A DNA stretch of 64,000 bases, from the NCBI GenBank assembly GCA_963576725.1, contig OY755238.1, positions 23,636,845 to 23,700,844 on the forward strand, written 5' to 3'. Origin of the DNA: Azorinus chamasolen. Taxonomy: Eukaryota; Mollusca; Bivalvia; Cardiida; Solecurtidae. Numbering within the stretch: position 1 is the stretch's first letter; each line of letters opens with the position of its first letter. Of the stretch, positions 11,409-22,800 are shown one piece after another. The position numbers and the translations under genes are program-made. The notes under the pieces are model-generated. The model did no database searches. It had not been told where the DNA came from and was given only the letters and a program-made list of their open reading frames with translations.

Positions 11409-11645
11409 TTCAACCTTTACTTCATGAATATTTATGTAAGAAATAATTACATTATGAATATTAATCAGGTGAATTTTTAAAATTGGCATATTATACAGGA
11501 AAAGTTTTCCATGGCAGAAACTGTAGAATTGATGTAGATTATTCCATAAGCTAACAGAGCAGACCCTGATCAGATAGTTCCCACAGAACTCATCTGATCT
11601 GAGTCTACTCTGTTTGCAAAGGCGTATTCACTGAGTAAATGGTGA
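11409..11645 (-). mobile_element. TTAA-B element, decayed borders
   Basis: Reverse copy: CCTTTACTTCATGAATAT at left, hairpin AGCAGACCCTGATCAG with CTGATCTGAGTCTACTC, right GAGTAAATGG. Borders read TTCA and GTGA. Confidence 0.72.
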
Positions 11646-11732
11646 AATAAATACATGCATTGACATTGGTATGCCATAATGATTCTATACTAAATGTACA
11701 TCAATTCAAAACATTGTAAAATGTTCTGCTAT

Positions 11733-11963
11733 TTAACTCGTTCCCTTATTCATAAATGAGATTACCGGTAATCTCTTCATGATTATTCATCAACATAACT
11801 TAAATTTTGTTATATAAAATGTTCACTTGTAGAATGAGATTTATATAATTCCATAAGCAAACAGAGCAGATCCTGACCTGACAATTCCTACAGGAGCTAT
11901 CTGGTCTGGGTCTACTCTGTTTGCAAAGGTGTTAAAGGGCATTTATATGAAGGAAAGGGTTAA
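11733..11963 (-). mobile_element. TTAA-B/A hybrid element
   Basis: TTAA at both ends; right end ATTTATATGAAGGAAAGGG is of type A while the interior follows type B. Hairpin centre ATTCCTACAGGAGC. Confidence 0.72.
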
Positions 11964-12413
11964 TTCTGGATATAAGTCAATTTGAAATTGAGATATACAG
12001 ACAAAAACTAGCTTTCAAAGTGATAAAGGTAGTGCCTTTGATGAAAACATACCTTGCACACAGTAAATATGTTTCATTGTCACAAAACTGCACACAGAAT
12101 AAAGAAAACGTAGACACAACTTTGCAGATTAACACAGTAAAGGCATACATTACCAACATGAAATAAAGGTTGCGTAAGAACATGAAATAGAAATTATTAT
12201 AATCTTAAAAGAGATATCACAGGCAAGACATCCTTATCAGAGACTATAAAGAGTTTTTTTCTAACAAAAGATATATAAATAAGTCTGCTATTGATATCTA
12301 TACAGACAAAATAGTTAGAAATGAAGACAATTTATAACAGCAAATTGTGTGGATGTAAAGTAATGACAGTGATATTGACACATAAATAAAACTCCATACA
12401 AGGCACTAACATG
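11964..12413. other. Intergenic, nothing recognised
   Basis: AT-rich sequence without coding or repeat signals that I can support. Confidence 0.5.
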
Positions 12414-12508
12414 CAATAAAACCACCCTACAATGACCACTCAAAAAAGAGGAAAGTAATACAGAATAGGACTTTCTTTTGAGTGGTCTATCATGAGGGAT
12501 TTTATGTA
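12414..12508. mobile_element. Short fold-back element, unassigned
   Basis: Ends ATAAAACCACCCTACAATG and CATGAGGGATTTTAT surround complementary CCACTCAAAA and TTTTGAGTGG arms. TA-family-like but shorter. Confidence 0.55.
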
Positions 12509-12524
12509 ATTAACTTCCATCAAT

Positions 12525-12606
12525 TGTGTAAGAAACTGCAGGAGCCATCTGATCTGGATCGGTTCTGTTTGTGAAGTTGTCTAAAGGTGTCTACATCAGG
12601 TAAGGG
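12525..12606 (-). repeat. TTAA-B right half only
   Basis: Starts in the hairpin at GCAGGAGCCATCTGATCTGG and ends ATCAGGTAAGGG, immediately left of the next element. Confidence 0.55.
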
Positions 12607-12860
12607 TTGAACCCTTTCCCTCATATGAACGTGTTTTCACGCATCTGCAAACAGAGTAGACCCAGATAGATCAGACGGCTCCTAGAGGAGCCATCTGATC
12701 AGGGTCTGCTCTGTTTGCTAATGGAATTTGATAGATCTGTTTCTTTACTTTCTAAAATGGCTACAGTGTTCCACCTTCCATATTTTGTTATAATTTTTTG
12801 TCCATGAATATTCAGTAGGTATCGAAATTTGTAATAAACACAGAACATGGAAAGGGTTAA
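12607..12860 (+). mobile_element. TTAA-A element
   Basis: CCCTTTCCCTCATATGAACG to AACATGGAAAGGG, borders TTGA and TTAA. Hairpin centre GGCTCCTAGAGGAGCC with the usual GTAGACCCA left arm and GGGTCTGC right arm. Confidence 0.85.
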
Positions 12861-13099
12861 AGGAAGTTCCTACATATCAAAACAAACCAACTACAGAATT
12901 AATAAAATGATGGTGCTAAGACACAATTAGTCGGAGATGGCAAAGTGTTTTCTTTGTTCACCTTTACGATATTTCACAATAAATCTGGCATCAATGTTTG
13001 ATGACCTAATATTTATTTGTCATTGTATCTACATCTGATACCAAAATACCAGATTAGTAATTCTACTTGTTTGCACAGAATACAATTTAACCCTAATTA

Positions 13100-13303
13100 C
13101 AGTAAAACCCCTCTAAACTGGACATTAAATTTAGTATAAATATCGGTCTTGGTGACAGGTGGCAGCTTAATGCTGGGTGGAAGTCATGCAGAAAGCTCCT
13201 CTAGGAGCTTTCTGCATGACTTTTACCCTGCATTAAGCAGTCACCTGCCTGAAAGTATCTAAATTCTTCTCTACTAGAATTCCATTTTAGAGTGGTTTTA
13301 CTG
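13100..13303 (+). mobile_element. TA-1 fold-back element
   Basis: CAGTAAAACCCCTCTAAACT to TTTAGAGTGGTTTTACTG, TA on left. Hairpin centre AAAGCTCCTCTAGGAGCTTT. Confidence 0.87.
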
Positions 13304-13410
13304 AAGTAGAACATTCAATCTCCACTCTCCAACAGATCATGTACAGTTGAGTAACTCAATGTTGCCTTATTTTGGTAACTCTATATGAAACCAATAAACT
13401 ATCCAATCAT

Positions 13411-13468
13411 GTAGACCCTGATCAAACTGCTCCTTTGGTAGCAGTTTGATCTGGGTCTTCACTATTTA
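13411..13468 (-). repeat. Solitary hairpin
   Basis: GTAGACCCTGATCAAACTGC pairs with GCAGTTTGATCTGGGTC; TCACTATTTAC follows as in the 32.2 and 50.0 kb TTAA-F hairpins. Confidence 0.6.
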
Positions 13469-13739
13469 CCTAAGTTTGTCTGACCAAATATTTAGGAGAA
13501 ATAAGGTAAAAGATATTACAAGGGAAGTGATCTATGTGACAGCCACCTAAAACTAATAGCTGATCAAGTCTAACCCTAATCTCCAATACTGTACATACAA
13601 CAGAATAGTCTCTCTGGTATTGACATAGGCAAATGAATTGGTCATTTCTAATGCAGATGTCTACATTCACAGTGGACCTGTCTTAAGCTCAATGACCTTT
13701 TGTAGACTTTACCTTTTAGCACATACAACCGTTTTTAAT

Positions 13740-13820
13740 ACCTTTGCAAACAGAGTAGACCAAGATCAGACAGCTCCTGTAGGAGTTGTTTTTATCAAGG
13801 TCTGCTCTGCTTGCTTATAG
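13740..13820 (+). repeat. TTAA-B hairpin with weak flanks
   Basis: CCTTTGCAAACAGAGTAGAC, centre GCTCCTGTAGGAG, then GGTCTGCTCTGCTTGC and the TCTTAGATCTGATTTG that follows it in type B. Confidence 0.6.
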
Positions 13821-14830
13821 AGTATCTTAGATCTGATTTGATATTATTTTTCTCATGGCAATGTATTGAATAGTTTTGTATAACAATATACAAAACGTAT
13901 TTATTACTGTTTATAACACATGGAATCTGTCAAGTATAGTTACCAGATATGGGTTAAATGCCAGGTTTTAATGGAAAATCTGCATTTGGTTTCACAGTTT
14001 TCTAGACTTGAACAAAAGCAAAATTAAATTTTTGATTTAATTAATTGTTTTCATACATTTGTATTATGAGACAAAATGTCTACAGAAATATATAATTGCT
14101 TAAATTTCTGAAGAAGAATTTTCTTCTGCAATATTTTCAAACCACAAACAAGAGTATCAACTGTGAATCCAAGTGACACATCAAATGACTTGGTTTCTCA
14201 TCTGGATCCAATCTGCTTGTAAATAATGTAAAACCTCTCAAAAAACCCTATAAACTGGTGAATACTGAAACATTTGCACTAAAGTAACATAATACTAGAC
14301 TTATCGCCATCAGCAGGTTCATATATACATCACTAACCTTCAAGTGATAGGCAGCGACATAATACAATCTAAAGCCAATGTTAAAAAAGAGGGCATAATT
14401 AAGATAATTCAAATTAATCCATAGTTATAGACCTTGTCAGGCAGGAATTACCTAATGATCCAGAACAATACTGTGAAGTTTCATAACAATATCTTCTATA
14501 GTTTCTAAGAAAGGGCTTTGCATCAGTCACTTTAATCAAAAGTCAAAGTCAAAATAGGGACACAATTGTGTCAAAATACAATTCACAGTAATGGAACAAG
14601 TCTGCAAAGTTTCGATGTAATATCTTCTACAGTTTCTGAGTGAAAGTCCTTGATGGAAAAACTACAAATAATAACTTTAGGTACAGTTCTGACCAAATTT
14701 GATCCAAGAGTTATGTGCCTTGTTATACAGGTTAACCTGATGACCCGAACAGAGTAAGAAGTTTCATAGTAATACCTTTAACAGCTTTTTGAGATTAGGC
14801 ACGCAACAAAAATTGTAACCTAACAAAATA
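13821..14830. other. Intergenic, little recognised
   Basis: A half hairpin of the GATCC class lies at about 14160-14222. The rest (for example 14400-14800, with a repeated GTTTCATAACAATATCTTCTA-like phrase) looks like an old diverged repeat but I cannot define it. Confidence 0.4.
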
Positions 14831-15023
14831 CAGTAGAACCCCTCTAATGCAACCACTTAATGAATAAACATGGTTGTCTTTATTAGCAGGTGGTTGATTA
14901 ATGCAGGACAAAAGTAATGCAGAAAGCTTTCTGCATTACTTTTGTTCTGCATTAAGCTACCACCTGCATATAGAACCCAGTATTATTCCGCTTTTAGGTG
15001 GTCGCATTAGCGGGGTTTTACTG
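14831..15023 (+). mobile_element. TA-2 fold-back element
   Basis: CAGTAGAACCCCTCTAATGC to CATTAGCGGGGTTTTACTG, TA both sides. The centre lost its GCTCC block: arms meet at GCAGAAAGCTTTCTGC. Confidence 0.85.
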
Positions 15024-15600
15024 TAAGTTGAAAAACTAATACATGTATAATTTTGTCAATATGAATGTTCAATCTACTCTGTTTGCAAAAGGTGTCTAAC
15101 AGGTAATGAAACTGTTCATTGCAAAAAATCAAGACACACCTAAGTTTGAAATGCACACATCTTTCTTGATTATCTCAAACACACACAGAAAATGCAAAAC
15201 CTCAGGAGTTACCAATCTTATGATATTGGTAATAGTTTGGCACAAGGTAACATACACTGGGCAATTTGGTATTAGGCAGTAAAGTAATGAGTGTGGTGTA
15301 CTATGACATGGTGATGGTGATGTGCTGTTTGCTGTATGCTTGTTGGTAAGTGCGTGCACAGGTATGTTATTCATTACAACAATGATATCAATATTTATTA
15401 ATTGTTTCAAATGATAACAGAGGAATGTTCAATAAGGACAAGGGAAGTTTGTAAAACACGTATGTCTCCCAATGGCAGCCAGTGTAATTTTGAATTTAAA
15501 CCTTGACCTTCTGACCTCAAAATGAATAGGGGTCATCTATACATCATGACCAACCTCTATATTGATACTCTGATACATTGCATGTAGCAATATAGGCCTT
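15024..15600. other. Intergenic, nothing recognised
   Basis: No coding or repeat structure identified. Confidence 0.45.
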
Positions 15601-15830
15601 TTAACCCTTTCCCTGAAATTGACCCCTTTTGACGCCTCTGTAAAAGTCACTTTTTGAAACCATTGTGATAAATAGAGCATTTGTTCCATAGGAGCAAATG
15701 CTCTATTTATCACAATGGTTTCATAACTACACAATACTATTTTTTTTCCTTTTCTCTAATAAATGCTCATTTTAGGTAGATTTATTCAAAGAGGTTGGGT
15801 CTAAAAATAGCCTATGTGGGAATGGGTTAA
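15601..15830 (-). mobile_element. TTAA-C element
   Basis: TTAA at both ends. Hairpin from GAAACCATTGTGATAAATAG to its complement, centre TTGTTCCATAGGAGCAA. Right part reads AATAGCCTATGTGGGAATGGG. Confidence 0.88.
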
Positions 15831-15882
15831 CAGAAATCTATCTGGGTATGGCTGCAACAGCATGAAAAGGAGTATCTATATA

Positions 15883-16027
15883 AGAATTACTATGCTAGTA
15901 GCTTTGAAGTTCAGCTGTATTTTGGCGAGTTAGAAAAGTTGTTAAATGCGAGCCTTGGCGAGCATTAACTACTTTTCTGACAAGCCAAAATACAGCTTAA
16001 CTTCAAAACTACTAGCGTAGTAATTCT
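15883..16027. mobile_element. Long fold-back element, 65-bp arms
   Basis: AGAATTACTATGCTAGTAGC through AAATGC is the complement of GCATTAACTAC through GTAGTAATTCT with few mismatches; loop about 12 bases. No TTAA or TA-family ends. A related single arm may lie at about 16340-16400. Confidence 0.75.
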
Positions 16028-16690
16028 TTTATCATGCAACACCAATAAAGAATGGAGAAAATGAAGAAAAAGAAAGCTGCTCAAGCGGTTCTGTACCCTG
16101 AATAAAAATACATGCCAGTACAATATACGTGACGTCATATTGGCGTGCAGTGACGTCGTCGATTTTTACAACATAAACAAACTTGATTTAATCCTTTTAT
16201 ATGGACAAAAAGTTGAGACAAAGGTCAGAAAATGTGTTAAATTTGATTTTTATGTTAAATGATGCCTTTTCTTCCTTCTGTTTCCCTCCTATTGGCTGAA
16301 TTAAACTTGCATCCCAGTGGGGTCAGTACACATGCACTGTACCTCACAAAATACAGCGTCGACATGGAAAATATTATGCTAGTAGGAAGTGACTGTATTT
16401 GGTGACGTTGCAGGATAAAGAGTAATATGTTCAAGACCAACAAAAGGACATCCTTTCAGAGGGCATTTTAGGGAGGTTTTACTCTAATAAAACATTAGCA
16501 AGAGGCACACTGCAAATAGCAAACAGCATGTACCATCCCCATTTCTACACAAATACACATATACTGAGGCAATCTTCAGTTTATGATAACTATGGACTTA
16601 CTAAAGTATCCATGCCAACTATCAATACCCACTGGAATCACATTAAAAGTGTCAAATTTCAGTCAAAGAGTTTTTGAAAAGCTATTCCAA
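16028..16690. other. 3' flank of WDR88, probably including its 3' UTR
   Basis: No coding signal found. The WDR88 stop is at 16691-16693 and transcription runs leftward, so the 3' untranslated region must lie here. I could not place a polyadenylation signal with confidence. Confidence 0.4.
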
Positions 16691-16831
16691 CTAAGCCTCT
16701 GGGTCTGTTATAGTGGATTTGGCCTTCTCAAGGTACAGGTCAGAGGTGTGAACCCTGCAGAACACACAGCGTGACAGATCTTTGTAGTCGTCCAGCTGGG
16801 CCATAGAGAAAGGCTTGCCACAGTTCTCACA
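16691..16831 (-). CDS. WDR88: WDR88 exon 10 (CxxC motif, stop)
   Basis: Acceptor TTTTTTCAG, 46 codons and TAG. Reads CENCGKPFS then RCVFCRVHTSDLYLEKA. Two CxxC pairs 17 residues apart could bind zinc. Confidence 0.93.
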   Translation of the reverse strand, partial: CENCGKPFSMAQLDDYKDLSRCVFCRVHTSDLYLEKAKSTITDPEA

Positions 16832-19800
16832 CTGAAAAAACAAATTAAATAGCTTTACCCTTTATTCCATAAATATACCTTTCCACACCTTTGCAAGCAG
16901 AGTAGACTCAGATGAGATGGCTCATGAATATTCATGGAGTAACTGTAAAGGGTTAAATATTCACTTTATAATCCCACATTTTACCCCTTTGCAAACAGAG
17001 TAAATCCAGACCAGAGTCTGCTCTGTTGGCATATGTGTTACACATTTGATTCTATACTGAAGACCTGTCAGACAATAAATTTCTCTTATATTTTATTACA
17101 ATAATTGAACTTACATTCATAATTGACATTCTAACAAGAATATGTATGAAGCATAAAAGTTAACATTAAGTGTTTAATCAGGCAGTGCGCCTCATCTAGA
17201 TCCAAACTGTTTGCAAAAGTCAGCTAGGTGCAATCAGTTTGATAAAGAACTAATGCAAGACTTTTGCTCCCCTTTACTTTTTCCTAATGAATATTCATGT
17301 AAAAATAGTGATTTTATGAATTGCAAAAGCATTAAAAGGTGTATCTATGGAGTAAAGACTTAACCCTTTCCTCCATAGATACGCCTTTCTACGCCTCTGT
17401 AATAGTCACTTCTTGAAACCATTGTGATAAATAGAGCATTTGCTCCTATAGGAGCAAATGCTCTATTTATCACAATGGTTTCAAATTACAAAATTCTAAA
17501 ATTTTACTTTTCTCTAGTAAATGCTCCTTTTGGGTAGATTCATTCAAAGAGGTTTAGTCAAAAATAGCCTATGGAGGAAAGGGTTAAAAAAAACAGCTTG
17601 CGTGATTTTATTCACTTTCTTTTCAGAATTAGCCATAAAAAATGTCGAACAATTTGGAACTAGATGAGACTCAACATCCCATCTTGATCCTAACTGGTTG
17701 TAAAACCTGTCATAATCCCCTCAGGCTATACACTAGAAGTCAAATGAACAAGTTCATTACTAACCCTTCATTAGCGGGAAACAAATGTATCAGTCATTTG
17801 CAAACAATTTAGACCCAGATCAGAGAGCTCCTGGAGGAGCCCTCTGATCAGGATCTACACTGTTTGATATACAACTCATACTCTGCAATGAACAATGTTG
17901 TTTGCTTCATAAATATTCATAGATGCAGAAGTCAAACAGTATAATTCAGTATACAATAGGATATATAGCGCTTAATCCCCATGAGCATACCTTAATGATC
18001 TTCAATCCAACTGCTCTCTTGTTTTCCATCACTATTGGTATCTTTTCAGAGTCCTCGATATTCCATAATCTTACTGTCTGGTCCTATGAATACAAAATAA
18101 AATGCAACATAGCATTGGAATTATGCATGAGATACAACAAACTATGCAATATCTTTTCAGAGTCCCTGGTATTCCATAATCTAACTGTCTGGTCCTGAGA
18201 AATATAAATTAAAATGCAACAAAGCCTTGGAATTATGCATGAGATACAACAAACTATGCAGTATCTTTTCAGAGTCCATGGCGTTTCAAAATCTAACAGT
18301 CTGGTCTTATGAAATACAAAATACAATGTAACACAGCATTGGAGTAATGCATAAGATATGACAAACTCTGTGACATCTTTTCCGAGTTCTCATTATTCCA
18401 TTACAGTAGAACCTCTCTAAATTGGAATTCTAGTAGAGAAGCATTTAGATACTTTTAGGCAGGTGGCTACTTAATGCAGGGTGAAAGTCATACAGAAAGT
18501 GCCTAGAGGAGCAGTGTAGTCCTAGAGGAGCTGTGTGCATGGCTTTCACCCTGCATTACGCTGCTACTTGTCTTCAAGACCAATATTTATACTATATTGA
18601 ATGTAAAGTACCTAGATATAGTCTACTTTCAGTCCGAATGACCTCTCATCCGACTGTACATTTACTCCCCTGGTCATTGAGTCATTGGTCTACAATATTG
18701 AGCACTGCTAACATATGGCGCAATCATGCAGCCACAGTACTGGTGAGTGACCCTCACAGGTACCCATTTTAACCCCTGGGTGGAGAGGAGGTGCGGGTGG
18801 GAGACACGGAAAAGCGTCTCTGAAATTTCCGGGAGACCGGGATTTGAACCCCGGACTTCCAGACTGATAGTCAAGCACGCTATCACTAGGCCACCGCACA
18901 CCACACACACTCCGGTTTAGAGAGGTTTTACTGTATCTTACAGTACAGTCCTATGATATACAATGCAACACAGAATTGGAGTAATACATGAGAATGATGA
19001 GATATGACAAACTATCTGACATTATGCTCTTGATATTCTGTAATATTAGTTACTGTCTGGTCCTATAAAATACAAAATTAAATGCAACACAGTGTTGGGA
19101 AAATACATGAGTCCTCTAGACATCCAATAGTTTTACTACAAAAGTACAAATAATGATATAATGTTTATGATTGCATTATGAACAAGGGTTTTTTATGGCA
19201 GAAACTGTAGAATCAGCTCTATATTACGTCTTAATCTTGTCCCTCATATAAATGCTTTTTCATACCTTTGCAAACAGAGTAGGCACAGATCAGATGATTC
19301 CTACAGGAGCCTCTGATCTGGGTCTGAATTGTTTGTCATAGAAAATTATACACTTTCATACGAAAATCTATTGTTAAACAATGACAGATCATTTTACTTT
19401 GAAAATTCAGTAATGACATAGTTATAAAGTGCTTCAGTCTCAGACTTGGCTATAAACTATTTTGCTTCAGTCTGAATTCATTATCAAGTATCTGATTCAG
19501 ACTCAGAAATGTGTTATGGCTGTTTGATTCTCAACTTCTACCAGAATGACCGAAGCTGGAAAGTACAAAAACATGCCTGGAAATATTCTTAAATGTCTAC
19601 AACAACCCTACAGGCTGAGTACATGCTAGCGAATACAAGGCCTTGAGCACTTGTTAACCCTTTCCTTGTTCTTATATTTATACCAAATTCCAATACCTAC
19701 TGAATATTCATGGACAAAATAGTTATAATGAAATATGGAACATTGTAGCCATTTCAAAAAACCCAGATCTATCAAATTCCATTAGCAAATAGAGGAGACC

Positions 19801-22800
19801 CTGATCAGACAGCTCCTAAAGGAGCCGTCTGATCTGGGTCTACTCTTTTTGCAAATGCATGAAAACATATTTATATGAAGGAAAGGCTTAACCCTTTATT
19901 TCATGAATATTTGATAATTTGATTTTATAATGGTATATGAACAACAGAAAAGTTGGCTCTTAATGCAAACAGTACAGTCTATATTATTCCAAAATCAAAC
20001 AGAACAGACTCAGATCAGACTCCTCCTACAGCAATCATCTGATCTGAGTCTACTGTGTATGCATTAACCCATTCCCACATACTGACACCTTCTAATGCCT
20101 CTGTAAAGTCACTTTTTGAAACCATTGTGATAAAAAAAAAAACAGCATTTCCTCCGTAGGAGCAAATGCTCTATTAATCACAATGGTTTCAAAACAGGTT
20201 AACAGGTTAAGAAAAACTCTTTCAAATCTAAGATCCAAACCCAGGACCTACCCTTGCACAGGACATTAGCCATTTCTGATCCTGGCTAAAACATGCATCT
20301 TCCACCCAGTCTGTGTGACCCTGTAAAATAAAATTAACAAAAGTTCAAATTACAGATTACACAAATATCTGTCATTGTTATTATTATGATGTCTCATTCA
20401 TCAACATTAAATAAATTCTCGCTAATCAAAATTCTCCTCTATCAGAAATATTACATTTATAAAGGTAAACACTTGTATTTTGTATACAATAACAAGTAAA
20501 CATTAATAACCCAGAAATCATAATAGTTGACCAGATTAACCGTTTCTCTGTTCAATATTCCTGTAAGAAATAACAACATCTTGAATATTATTAGCTGAAT
20601 TTTTATAATGTAAACCTTTCAAGGCAATTTAATGCTTTGACAAAAACTGTAGAATCAGATCTATATCATGTCAAAAGCAAACAGAGCTGACCCTGATCAG
20701 ACGGCTCTTATAGGATCCCTCGAATCTGGGTCTACTCTGTTTGCAAATTTGTGAAAACATGTTTATATGAAGGAAACGGTTAATAAGGCATTGTGATGTG
20801 TTGGGTCTGTTACAATTATTGCAATAGCTAAATCTGAGCCCAAGCACAGGATACTAAATGGACTCTTAACCTGGTAGACACGCCGTTTGACACCTAACCC
20901 TTTACTCCATAAATACGCCTTTCTATGCCTTTGCAAAAAGAGTAGACCCAGATCAGAAGGCTCCTATAGGAGCCGTCTGATCAGGGTCTGCTCTGTTTGC
21001 TTATGTGAAATAATATAGATATGACACTATAGTTTCTTCCATGGCCCAAATTTCTCGTTTTCATATGTCATTATACAAATTAATGTAATTGATATTCATG
21101 ACATCATTATTTCTTTCATGCATGTTTATGAAGTAAAGGGTTAACAAACAGAGTAGACACAGATCAGACGGCTCCTACAGCCTGCTCTAATTGTTAATTA
21201 TGAAATAATATAGATCTGATTCTACATATTTCTGCCAATGGTAAAAACAAATTCACAATGCTATTATCCAAAATCAGCCAGTTAATATGTATACAGTCAT
21301 CATTTCTTTCATGAATATTTATCCAGTAAAGGGTCAAAAACTGCACTTGGGTAAATTTACTGGTCTTTACTTTCAAAACAATACACCTGATATGAATCAA
21401 CTTCTAATTAAAATGAAATGAATTTCTAAAGATGATTTCTATCTCTATAAACAGCTGCACTGAGATCTAAACCAGACCAGCAGTCAAACAGGCATTTATA
21501 CATAAATGCCATCAGAGTTATTCCCCTTGAATCATTGAATGGCATCAGCATGATGAAAATGTCTGGAAGCCATGCAATAACATTTTAAGCCCTTTACCTC
21601 ATGAATATATGACATTGTAAAGCGCAACAGAATATGATTGCATAAAGTGTTGCGCTATATAAATATCCGTGATTGATTGATTGATTGATTGATATTCATA
21701 TAAAAAATGAAATTATGAATATTGATTTGATGAATTTTTAATGGCGTATGAACACATGAATTTTTGGCGATAGCAAACTGTTAAATCAGATGTATATAAA
21801 TCTATAAGAAATAGGGCAGATTCTCATGAGAGAGCAAATAATCCTGTTCATACAAAGTAACCCAAAAAGAGAAATGTGTAAGATTGTTTGTTTGTTTGAG
21901 GTTTGACGTCACAGTATTTCAGTCATATCATGACATCCAGATAATCACAGGTGGCCAAAGACCCCAGAGGTTTTTACAAGCATGAAAGAAATTGCATTGT
22001 TTCATGCACAGAACACCTAGCTACCTGGTAGCTTCCTAACATGACAAAACCAAATGCCCAGACCGGGATTCCAACCAAATCGGTGAGGGGCTAAGTGATT
22101 CTCAGTCAAAGACCATAACCACTTAGCTACAAAGGCCCCCAAAATATGGAAGAGCGACTTATCTGCAGAAATCTGCAGTTTAACCCTTTACACAATGAAT
22201 TTTCATGAAAGAATTAAATCTTTATCCCCTGAATATCTATACAAGAATTCATGACTTCATAAATATCAATTAGAATAATTTTTAGCCTCGCATATGATCA
22301 CATGAATTTTTACCATGGCAGAATCTGAAGAATCAGATCTATATCATTTCACAAGCAAACAGAGCAGACCTCCTACAGGAGCCTTCTGATCTGGGTCTAC
22401 CTTGTTTGCAACAGCCTGAAAAGGTGTATTTATGTAAGATATTTGTACCTGTAACCTAATCTTCTGGACTTCATTCTCCACGTCCCATACTACCACTGTC
22501 TGGTCATAGGATCCTGTTACAACCATCAGACCTGAAATATTCAAGCCTAAATATTGATGTCAAATCTAAATGTACAGTAAAAACTAACTTAACCTTTTAC
22601 CTGATCAACCCTTACAATGCTGAATTTTCAAATGGACTATTCCAAAATTCAAACAGGTCAAGCTTACAGTGAATATTTAGGTATTTTTCTATAGAAAAGT
22701 GTAGCATGACAAACCTTGCAGACCCTGATGAGAGGGCTGCTCTAGGAGCCCTCTCATCTGGGTCTACACTGTTTGTAAAGGTCATTAGTGACTTGTGTCC

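Larger units (their letters stand above)
18041..19110 (-). repeat. 112-bp tandem array copying WDR88 exon 9 head and acceptor
   Basis: Each unit contains ~45 bases of exon 9, its acceptor and ~65 bases of upstream intron. Exon-head first bases on the - strand lie at 18083 (true), 18194, 18306, 18950 and 19062; after subtracting the element at 18404-18933 the spacing is 111-112 throughout. The decoy acceptor is kept as AG at 18194, 18950 and 19062 and mutated to AA at 18306. Coding similarity decays away from the true exon. Confidence 0.88.

Noticed and set aside
17923..18326. Several alternative coding exons for WDR88 with DQTVRLW-like sequence
   Set aside because: Only 17991-18083 joins in phase to both neighbours and keeps a donor; the others are array copies with mutated frames.
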